NCBI RefSeq assembly: GCF_035946055.1
Contig: NZ_CP108364.1
Coordinates: 4,526,001-4,590,000, forward strand
Length of the DNA stretch: 64,000 nucleotides
From: Streptomyces sp. NBC_01341
GTDB lineage: Bacteria > Actinomycetota > Actinomycetes > Streptomycetales > Streptomycetaceae
Direction of reading: 5' to 3'
Shown: one piece after another, positions 57,834 to 64,000 of the stretch
How positions within the stretch are numbered: the stretch's first letter is position 1
Layout of the letters: the number at the start of each line of letters is the position of its first letter
The notes under the pieces: model-generated
Database searches by the model: none
Seen by the model: only the letters and a program-made list of their open reading frames with translations
What the model was told of the DNA's origin: nothing
Made by a program: the position numbers and the translations under genes

Positions 57834-58805
57834 ATGACCGCGAACACCACGGTGCGCAAGGCCACCGGAGGGCCCGGGACGAGCGGGGCACCCGGCCGCG
57901 CGCCCCGGAACCGCCCCGCCTCGCCCGCACTGCGGCCCGGCTGGACCCCGTGGCTGTACCTGCTGCCCGCCCTCGTCCTGCTCGGCGGACTGCTCGTCTA
58001 CCCGATCTACCAGCTCGGCCTGATCTCCTTCCTCGAGTACACCCAGGCCCAGGTCAGCGGCGGCGAGCCGACCACCTTCCAGGGCTTCGGCAACTACGCG
58101 ACGCTCTTCCGGGACAGCCAGTTCCGGCAGGTGCTCCTCTCGACCCTGATCTTCGCGGCCGCCTGCGTCCTCGCCACCCTGCTCGTCGGCTGCGCCCTGG
58201 CGGTCCTGCTGACACGCGTCCGCGCCCTGCCCCGGCTCGCGCTCATGATGGCCGCCCTGGGGGCCTGGGCCACGCCCGCGATCACCGGATCGACCGTCTG
58301 GGTCTTCCTCTTCGACCCGGACTTCGGACCGGTCAACAGGGTGCTGGGGCTCGGTGACTTCTCCTGGACGTACGGGCGTTACAGCGCCTTCGCCCTGGTG
58401 CTCCTCGAAGTCCTCTGGTGTTCGTTCCCGTTCGTGATGGTGACCGTGTACGCCGGCATCCGCGCCATCCCCGGCGAGGTGCTGGAGGCCGCCGCGCTGG
58501 ACGGCGCCTCGCAGTGGCGGATCTGGCGGTCGGTCATGGCGCCGATACTCCGGCCGATCCTCGTCGTCGTCACCATCCAGTCGGTGATCTGGGACTTCAA
58601 GGTCTTCACGCAGATCTACGTCATGACCAACGGAGGCGGCATCGCCGGCCAGAACCTGGTGCTCAACGTCTACGCCTACCAGAAGGCGTTCGCCTCCTCC
58701 CAGTACAGCCTCGGATCGGCGATCGGCGTCGTGATGCTCGTGATCCTGCTGGCCGTGACACTCGTCTACCTGCGCCTCGTGCGGCGCCAGGGGGAGGAAC
58801 TGTGA
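57834..58805 (+). CDS. Sugar ABC transporter permease (MalF/UgpA-like), 323 aa
   Basis: Six membrane segments from WLYLLPALVLLGGLLVYPIYQL to IGVVMLVILLAVTLVYLRLV. The EAA loop is AIPGEVLEAAALDGASQWRIWRSVMAPILRPI. Normal length for the family, with no inserted domain, unlike the other MalF-like permease in this window. It begins 2 nt after the binding-protein stop and overlaps the next permease by 4 nt (GTGA). Confidence 0.93.
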   Translation: MTANTTVRKATGGPGTSGAPGRAPRNRPASPALRPGWTPWLYLLPALVLLGGLLVYPIYQLGLISFLEYTQAQVSGGEPTTFQGFGNYATLFRDSQFRQVLLSTLIFAAACVLATLLVGCALAVLLTRVRALPRLALMMAALGAWATPAITGSTVWVFLFDPDFGPVNRVLGLGDFSWTYGRYSAFALVLLEVLWCSFPFVMVTVYAGIRAIPGEVLEAAALDGASQWRIWRSVMAPILRPILVVVTIQSVIWDFKVFTQIYVMTNGGGIAGQNLVLNVYAYQKAFASSQYSLGSAIGVVMLVILLAVTLVYLRLVRRQGEEL

Positions 58806-59650
58806 GCGCACGCACGCTTCTGCGCGTCCGCCGGCCCGGGAGGACGGCAGCCGAGGCCGCCGCCCTGCTCATCGCCGCGGCCGTCGCCTTCCCGCTGTAC
58901 TGGATGGTGCTGTCCGCCTTCAAGCCGGCCGGAGAGATCCAGTCCACACAGGCGCGCCCCTGGACCCTCGCGCCCTCCCTCGACTCGTTCCGCAGGGTCT
59001 TCGAACAGCAGCATTTCGGCCGCTACTTCATCAACAGCCTGCTCGTGGCCGGCACGGTCGTCGTGCTCTCCGCGCTGATCGCGTTCCTCGCCGCTACGGC
59101 GGTGACCCGGTTCCGCTTCAGGTTCCGCACCACCCTGCTGATCATGTTTCTCGTGGCGCAGATGGTGCCGGTCGAGGCGCTGACCATTCCGCTGTTCTTC
59201 CTGATGCGGGACTTCGGCCAGCTGAACACGCTGGGATCGCTGATCCTGCCCCATCTCGCCTTCTCGCTGCCCTTCGCGATCTGGATGCTGCGCGGCTTCG
59301 TGAAGGCCGTCCCGGACGCCCTGGAGGAGGCCGCCTGCATCGACGGGGCGAGCCGCACCCGCTTCCTGTGGCAGATCCTCTTCCCGCTGGTCTTCCCCGG
59401 CCTCGTGGCGACCAGCGTCTTCTCCTTCATCTCGACCTGGAACGACTTCCTGTTCGCGAAATCGTTCATCATCAGCGACACCTCCCAGTCGACGCTGCCC
59501 ATGGCGCTGCTGGTCTTCTTCAAACCCGACGAGAACGACTGGGGAGGGATCATGGCCGCTTCCACGGTGATGACCATTCCCGTGCTGGTCTTCTTCGTCC
59601 TCGTACAGCGACGCCTCGTCTCCGGACTCGGCGGAGCGGTGAAGGACTGA
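58802..59650 (+). CDS. Sugar ABC transporter permease (MalG/UgpE-like), 282 aa
   Basis: Six membrane segments starting AAALLIAAAVAFPLYWMVLSAFK. The EAA loop is AVPDALEEAACIDGASRTRFLWQILFPLVFPGL. The C-terminus RRLVSGLGGAVKD is the usual MalG-type ending. GTG start overlapping the preceding stop (GTGA) was chosen over longer frames. No ATPase gene is linked, so the shared MsiK-type ATPase is the probable energiser. The hexosaminidase ATG lies 1 nt after its stop. Confidence 0.93.
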   Translation: MSARTLLRVRRPGRTAAEAAALLIAAAVAFPLYWMVLSAFKPAGEIQSTQARPWTLAPSLDSFRRVFEQQHFGRYFINSLLVAGTVVVLSALIAFLAATAVTRFRFRFRTTLLIMFLVAQMVPVEALTIPLFFLMRDFGQLNTLGSLILPHLAFSLPFAIWMLRGFVKAVPDALEEAACIDGASRTRFLWQILFPLVFPGLVATSVFSFISTWNDFLFAKSFIISDTSQSTLPMALLVFFKPDENDWGGIMAASTVMTIPVLVFFVLVQRRLVSGLGGAVKD

Positions 59651-59651
59651 C

Positions 59652-61292
59652 ATGGACAATCTGATTCCGGCGCCGGTGCGCGCCGGCGGCGACGACAGCC
59701 GCGCATTCGTCCTCGACGGCACCACGACGCTGACCGCGGCACCCGGCACCGAGAGCACCGAACGCTGGCTGCGCGGCACCCTCGGGGCCGCCTTCGGTCT
59801 TCCCCTCGCCCCCGCCCCGAGGGGTGCGGCGAGCAGCGTGAACACCGTCGAGCTGCAGGTCGATCCCGCACTGGAGCCCGAGGGCTACCGGCTCGGCGTG
59901 GACGCCGTCCGGGGCGTACGGATCACCGGTGGCAGCGCCGCCGGGGTCTTCTGGGGCGCGCAGACCCTGCGCCAGCTCCTCGGCCCCGAGGCATTCCGGC
60001 GGGCCCCGGTGAGTCCCGGTGCCGAAAGGCGCATTCCCCTCACCGAGATCGAGGACGGCCCGCGCTTCGGATGGCGCGGCCTGATGCTCGACGTGGCCCG
60101 CCACTTCATGCCCAAGGACGGCGTGCTGCGCATGCTCGACCTGCTGGCCGCCCACAAACTCAACGTCTTCCATTTCCACCTCACCGACGACCAGGGCTGG
60201 CGGATCGAGATCAAGCGCCACCCCCGGCTCACGGAAGCCGGCGCGTGGCGGGCCCGCACCAAATACGGTCACCGCGCATCCGAGCTGTGGGACGAGACAC
60301 CGCACGGCGGTTACTACACCCAGGACGACATCCGGGAAATCGTCGCGTACGCCGCCGAGCGGCATATCCGCGTCGTCCCCGAAATCGACATCCCGGGCCA
60401 CTCGCAGGCAGCCATCAGCGCGTATCCGGAACTCGGCAACACCGATGTCGTCGACACGTCCGCCCTTTCCGTCTGGGACACCTGGGGCATCAACCCGAAC
60501 GTACTCGCCCCCACCGACAACACCCTGCGCTTCTTCGAGGGCGTCTTCGAGGAACTGCTCGACCTGTTCCCGGCGGACACCTCGCCGTTCATCCATGTCG
60601 GCGGCGACGAATGCCTCAAGGACCAGTGGAAGGAGTCGCCGGCCGCGCAGGCCCGCATGACCGGACTCGGCCTGACGGACGAGGACGAACTGCAGTCCTG
60701 GTTCATCCGCCACTTCGACCGCTGGCTCACCGAGAGGGGCCGCCGCCTCATCGGCTGGGACGAGATCCTGGAGGGCGGGCTCGCCGAAGGTGCGGCGGTG
60801 TCGTCGTGGCGCGGCTACGCGGGCGGCGTCGCGGCCGCCGAGGCGGGCCACGACGTCGTGATGTGCCCCGAACAGCAGGTCTACCTGGACCACCGTCAGG
60901 ACGGCGGCGCCGACGAGCCGATGCCCATCGGCTTCGTGCGGACCCTGGAGGACGTCTACCGCTTCGAACCGGTCCCTCCGGGCCTCTCCGACGAGGCCGC
61001 CGGGCACATCCTGGGCGCCCAGGCCAACGTCTGGACCGAGGTCATGCAGGACATTGCCCGCGTCGACTACCAGGTCTTTCCCCGGCTCGCGGCCTTCGCC
61101 GAGGTCGCCTGGTCGCCCCTCCCGGCCCCCGCCGAACGGGACTTCGCCGACTTCGACCGCCGGATGCGCACCCACTACGCCCGGCTCGACGCCCTGGGCG
61201 TCGACTACCGGCCGCCCGCCGGCCCCCTGCCGTGGCAACGCCGACCCGGGGTCCTGGGTCGCCCGATCGAGGGACCGCCCCCGACCGTGTGA
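59652..61292 (+). CDS. GH20 beta-N-acetylhexosaminidase, cytoplasmic, 546 aa
   Basis: The GH20b domain (residues about 1-140) is followed by the catalytic TIM barrel: FGWRGLMLDVARHFMPKDGVLRMLDLLAAHKLNVFHFHLTDDQGWRIEI, RVVPEIDIPGHSQA, and HVGGDECLKDQW (catalytic Asp-Glu, about residues 318-319), then LIGWDEILEGGLAEGAAVSSWRG and LGAQANVWTEV. It uses substrate-assisted catalysis to release terminal GlcNAc. There is no signal peptide, so it should act inside the cell on chito-oligosaccharides imported by the transporter encoded just upstream. ATG follows gaagga and lies 1 nt after the permease stop. Confidence 0.94.
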   Translation: MDNLIPAPVRAGGDDSRAFVLDGTTTLTAAPGTESTERWLRGTLGAAFGLPLAPAPRGAASSVNTVELQVDPALEPEGYRLGVDAVRGVRITGGSAAGVFWGAQTLRQLLGPEAFRRAPVSPGAERRIPLTEIEDGPRFGWRGLMLDVARHFMPKDGVLRMLDLLAAHKLNVFHFHLTDDQGWRIEIKRHPRLTEAGAWRARTKYGHRASELWDETPHGGYYTQDDIREIVAYAAERHIRVVPEIDIPGHSQAAISAYPELGNTDVVDTSALSVWDTWGINPNVLAPTDNTLRFFEGVFEELLDLFPADTSPFIHVGGDECLKDQWKESPAAQARMTGLGLTDEDELQSWFIRHFDRWLTERGRRLIGWDEILEGGLAEGAAVSSWRGYAGGVAAAEAGHDVVMCPEQQVYLDHRQDGGADEPMPIGFVRTLEDVYRFEPVPPGLSDEAAGHILGAQANVWTEVMQDIARVDYQVFPRLAAFAEVAWSPLPAPAERDFADFDRRMRTHYARLDALGVDYRPPAGPLPWQRRPGVLGRPIEGPPPTV

Positions 61293-61461
61293 CCGCTCTC
61301 CCCCTCCGGCCAGGGGAACCACATAAGTCGTACGAACTTGCTGAAGAGTAGCAATTCGTGCACGGGGCAGAACACCTGCCAAACGTGATTTTTCCCCTGG
61401 TCGGGTACGGAAACGCCCTTCGCGGACCCTCGCGTCGGACCGCCCGGAAGATGTGCCAGAG

Positions 61462-61492
61462 TTGCCACGTCCCGGCCGTGAGCACGTACCGT
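61462..61492 (+). promoter_or_regulatory. Putative promoter of the dehydrogenase operon
   Basis: TTGCCA (61462-61467), 19-nt spacer (slightly long), TACCGT (61487-61492), about 48 nt before the TTG start at 61540. The rest of 61293-61461 is relatively AT-rich and shows no named element. Confidence 0.35.
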
Positions 61493-61539
61493 ACGGCGGA
61501 CAGGCGGGACTGCCGGGACACCGGGAAGGGGCAGCTGGG

Positions 61540-62436
61540 TTGACCACGCACGCACCGCAGGCGATGCGGTCGGTAACGCTGCCGGCCTCGCTCGACGAGG
61601 CCGTGGCGGCTCTGGGCGCCATGCCCGCAGCCGTCCCCGTGGCAGGCGGCACGGACCTCATGTCCGCCGTCAACAAGGGGCAGCTGCGACCCTCGGGGCT
61701 CGTCGGCCTGGGCCGCATCAGCGAGCTGCGCGGCTGGCACTACCAGGACGGCCACGCCCTCCTCGGGGCCGGCCTCACCCACGCACGTATGGGGCGGCCC
61801 GACTTCGCCGCCCTCATCCCCGCACTGGCCGCCTCGGCGCGCGCCGCGGGCCCGCCCCAGATCCGTAACGCCGGAACTCTCGGCGGCAACATCGCCACCG
61901 CGGCCCCGACCGGCGACGCCCTGCCGGTCCTGGCGGCCCTGGAGGCCGAGCTGGTCATCGCGGGCCCCGACGGCGCCCGCCGGGAGATCCCCGTCTCGCA
62001 CCTGCTGGCGGGCCGCGAGATGCTCGAACCCGCCGAGCTGATCGGCTTCGTCCGCGTGCCGCTGCTGCACGCCCCCCAGGTGTTCCTCAAGGCGACCGGC
62101 CGCACCGGCCCCGGCCGGGCCACGGCCTCCGTCGCGATCGTCCTGGACCCCGCCCGGCGGGGCGTGCGCTGCGCGGTCGGCGCGATCGCCCCGATGCCGC
62201 TGCGGCCCCTGGAGGCCGAACGCTGGATCGCCTCCCTGATCGACTGGGACGGCGAACGCGGCCTGGCCCCCGACGCGCTGGCCGCCTTCGGCGAGTACGT
62301 GGCGGCGGCCTGCATTCCCGACCATGAACCACCGGACGACGGGGGAGAAGCGCCCGCGCTGTCGCCCGCCGTCCTGCACCTGCGGCGCACGGTCGCCGCG
62401 CTCGCCCGACGCGCGCTGGGGAGGGCACTGTCGTGA
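61540..62436 (+). CDS. FAD-binding subunit of a xanthine/CO dehydrogenase-family molybdoenzyme, 298 aa
   Basis: FAD_binding_5 domain: VPVAGGTDLMSAVNKGQLRPSGLVGLGRI (FAD pyrophosphate loop) and PQIRNAGTLGGNIATAAPTGDALPVLAALEAEL (second FAD loop). It is followed by the CO_deh_flav_C domain (RATASVAIVLDPARRGVRCAVGAIAPMPLRPLEAE). It relays electrons from the molybdenum subunit through the Fe-S clusters to NAD or another acceptor. TTG 61540 is chosen because gggaagggg lies 8 nt upstream; the longer frame lacks support. The stop overlaps the Fe-S subunit start (GTGA). The molybdopterin subunit should follow beyond the window. Confidence 0.9.
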   Translation: MTTHAPQAMRSVTLPASLDEAVAALGAMPAAVPVAGGTDLMSAVNKGQLRPSGLVGLGRISELRGWHYQDGHALLGAGLTHARMGRPDFAALIPALAASARAAGPPQIRNAGTLGGNIATAAPTGDALPVLAALEAELVIAGPDGARREIPVSHLLAGREMLEPAELIGFVRVPLLHAPQVFLKATGRTGPGRATASVAIVLDPARRGVRCAVGAIAPMPLRPLEAERWIASLIDWDGERGLAPDALAAFGEYVAAACIPDHEPPDDGGEAPALSPAVLHLRRTVAALARRALGRALS

Positions 62437-64000
62437 GCAATGAGGAAAACCCCGGGCAGCGGCACGGGCAGCCCGACCCCTACGCCGGCTGGGAGCCGAC
62501 CCCGCAGGGCGGTGAGTACGACGCGGAGGCCACCGCCTTCGTGCACCTTCCCCCGGAGGACTTCCCCGACCTCGGGGGCGACCCGCTGGCCGCTCCCGGG
62601 CACAGCTACGTGCCGCCCATGATCCTCCCACTGACCCCGGCCGCCGGGCTCGACCCCGCGGCGACGGGCAGCTGGGTCCTGCAGACGCAGAGCCAGCAGG
62701 ACCGCGCAGCCGAGCATGCCGCGGGTCAGGAGACCACGGCGGACGAGGTGCGGTGGCCGGACCCGAACCAGCAGCAGGAGCAGTACCAGCAGCCGTACCC
62801 GGACACGTCCCAGTACGCGCAGACGTCGTCCACGACGGCCCACTGGAACTACACCGAGGCCGTGCACCCCGCCGAGCCCGAGCCGTCCCCCGAGCCCGCC
62901 GGGCACACGGGCCAGTGGACGATCCCGGTCGCGGGCGGCGACATCCCTGAGGAGTCCGGCGAGTTCTCCGCCTCCGCGATGGCTTCGCAGTGGTACGCGG
63001 ACACGCCCCCCGCCACCCTTCCGGGCGGGGCCCCCGCACCGTGGGCTACGCAGGAACCGGTCCACGAGGTGCCGGAGTCCGCCGCCGCGGCCGAGGAGGT
63101 CCCCGAAGCGCCGCGGGAAGCCCCTGAGGCCCCGCAGGAGGCCGCGCCGACAGGAGAGACCGCCGAGGACGCCGGGGACGCCGTCCCGGCCCCGGAGGCC
63201 CCCTCGGGGGACGCGGAGACCCCCGGCGAGCCGGAGGAGACCGCCGACGCCGTCGGGGAACCGGAGACGGAAGCTCCCGCCCCCGACGCCGAGGCCGCCG
63301 AACACGCCCCCGAGCACGCTCCCGAGCACGCTCCCGAGCACGCCGAACACGCCCCCGTGCCCGCCGAGCACGCCCCCGTGCCCGCCGAGCACGCCGAGCA
63401 CGCTCCCGAGCACGCCGAACACGCTCCCGAGCACACCCCCGTGCCCGCCGACGAGCCGGCCGCCGCTCCCGTGGGCGCACCGAGCCAGCACCCCTCCGCC
63501 TCGTACGTCCTCCACGTGAACGGGGCCGACCGCCCGGTCACCGACGCCTGGATCGGGGAGTCGCTGCTCTACGTCCTGCGGGAGCGCCTCGGCCTGGCCG
63601 GCGCCAAGGACGGCTGCTCGCAGGGCGAGTGCGGGGCCTGCAACGTCCAGGTCGACGGCCGCCTCGTCGCCTCGTGCCTGGTTCCCGCCGCCACGACCGC
63701 CGGCAGCGAGGTCCGCACCGTCGAAGGGCTCGCGGTGGACGGCGAACCGTCCGACGTCCAGCGGGCCCTGGCCAAGTGCGGGGCCGTCCAGTGCGGGTTC
63801 TGCATCCCGGGTATGGCCATGACCGTCCACGACCTCCTGGAAGGCAACCACGCCCCCAGCGAGCTGGAGACGCGGCAGGCCCTGTGCGGCAACCTCTGCC
63901 GCTGCTCCGGCTACCGGGGCGTGCTCGACGCCGTGCGCGAGGTCGTCGCGGGCCGCGAAGCGGTGTCGGAGGCGGCGACGGGCACGCTGGACGACCTGGA
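62433..64000 (+). CDS. [2Fe-2S] subunit of the xanthine/CO dehydrogenase-family enzyme with long N-terminal extension (3' end outside window)
   Basis: The frame stays open to the window edge. Residues 1 to about 355 are a disordered Pro/Glu/Ala/Gln-rich extension with an EHAP/EHA/PVPAEHA repeat tract. From about residue 357 the normal subunit begins: SYVLHVNGADRPVTDAWIGESLLYVLRERLGL, then GCSQGECGACNVQVDG (plant-type 2Fe-2S), and the helical second cluster CGAVQCGFCIPGM with LCGNLCRCSGYRGV. Ordinary family members are about 160-200 residues, so the extension is exceptional. GTG start overlaps the FAD subunit stop by 4 nt. A shorter start inside the frame, nearer SYVLHV, cannot be excluded, but no ribosome site is visible there. 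Confidence 0.85.
   Translation, partial: MSNEENPGQRHGQPDPYAGWEPTPQGGEYDAEATAFVHLPPEDFPDLGGDPLAAPGHSYVPPMILPLTPAAGLDPAATGSWVLQTQSQQDRAAEHAAGQETTADEVRWPDPNQQQEQYQQPYPDTSQYAQTSSTTAHWNYTEAVHPAEPEPSPEPAGHTGQWTIPVAGGDIPEESGEFSASAMASQWYADTPPATLPGGAPAPWATQEPVHEVPESAAAAEEVPEAPREAPEAPQEAAPTGETAEDAGDAVPAPEAPSGDAETPGEPEETADAVGEPETEAPAPDAEAAEHAPEHAPEHAPEHAEHAPVPAEHAPVPAEHAEHAPEHAEHAPEHTPVPADEPAAAPVGAPSQHPSASYVLHVNGADRPVTDAWIGESLLYVLRERLGLAGAKDGCSQGECGACNVQVDGRLVASCLVPAATTAGSEVRTVEGLAVDGEPSDVQRALAKCGAVQCGFCIPGMAMTVHDLLEGNHAPSELETRQALCGNLCRCSGYRGVLDAVREVVAGREAVSEAATGTLDDL
63290..63445 (+). repeat. His/Glu/Ala/Pro repeat tract (EHAPEH type) in the Fe-S subunit
   Basis: DNA units such as GAGCACGCTCCC and GTGCCCGCCGAGCACGCC are repeated, encoding about a dozen histidines in 50 residues (EHAPEHAPEHAPEHAEHAP, PVPAEHA). 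The array is imperfect and in frame. Confidence 0.9.

Overview
The window is actinobacterial chromosome, almost certainly Streptomyces. It has very high G+C with G/C-rich third codon positions, many GTG/TTG starts, many ATGA-type gene overlaps, and a gene order (pkaA-pkaB-prfB, ftsE-ftsX-ctp-smpB-ssrA, matA-matB, narK-nnaR, sigU-rsuA, helD, malic enzyme, hupA, murA) that I recognise from memory as the S. coelicolor SCO297x-SCO294x core region. No insertion sequence, phage, CRISPR array or tRNA was seen; the RNA genes found are ssrA and one structured candidate RNA.

Layout. 1-17.7 kb: after a partial TetR regulator comes a wall-glycopolymer cluster: five large proteins that each join a family-2 glycosyltransferase domain to a CDP-glycerol:glycerophosphotransferase (TagF-like) domain, one GT4 glycosyltransferase and two SAM methyltransferases (one TylF-like). 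17.8-21.7 kb: a sugar ABC importer (two permeases, one lipoprotein) without its own ATPase; one permease carries an unusual ~160-residue insert. 21.8-28.5 kb: an FHA-FtsK/EssC-like protein divergent from two membrane Ser/Thr kinases (pkaA, pkaB). 28.5-35.5 kb: prfB, a pentapeptide-repeat surface protein with a LAETG sorting motif, a small zinc-ribbon membrane protein, ftsEX, an S41 protease, smpB and ssrA (tmRNA).

35.5-46.7 kb: a divergent MFS/LysR pair, the matA-matB-acyltransferase operon (surface poly-GlcNAc), narK with the HemD-like regulator nnaR, two GNAT acetyltransferases and a truncated ABATE-domain protein. 46.8-50.7 kb: ECF sigma factor sigU with anti-sigma rsuA, then a HelD-type helicase. 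50.8-51.0 kb: a gene-free interval with a SigR-type promoter (GGGAAT-18-GTT), a multi-hairpin RNA and a strong terminator, which is the best candidate for an undescribed element here. 51.2-56.2 kb: malic enzyme, HU, murA, YqgE, DUF3039. 56.4-61.3 kb: a DasR-like dre site and a second palindrome in front of a chito-oligosaccharide-type ABC importer and a cytoplasmic GH20 hexosaminidase. 61.5-64 kb: the FAD and [2Fe-2S] subunits of a xanthine/CO-dehydrogenase-family enzyme; the Fe-S subunit has a ~350-residue disordered N-terminal extension and runs off the window.

Links between genes: several blocks serve the cell surface (wall polymer cluster, MatAB polymer, sortase-type protein, MurA, FtsEX). 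Two translation-rescue genes (smpB, ssrA) and the candidate RNA sit behind or next to SigR-type promoters, suggesting thiol-stress control. At least seven genes have a -10-like hexamer 6-8 nt before the start codon and are probably leaderless. Gene names and SCO equivalences are from memory of S. coelicolor and were not checked by a search.
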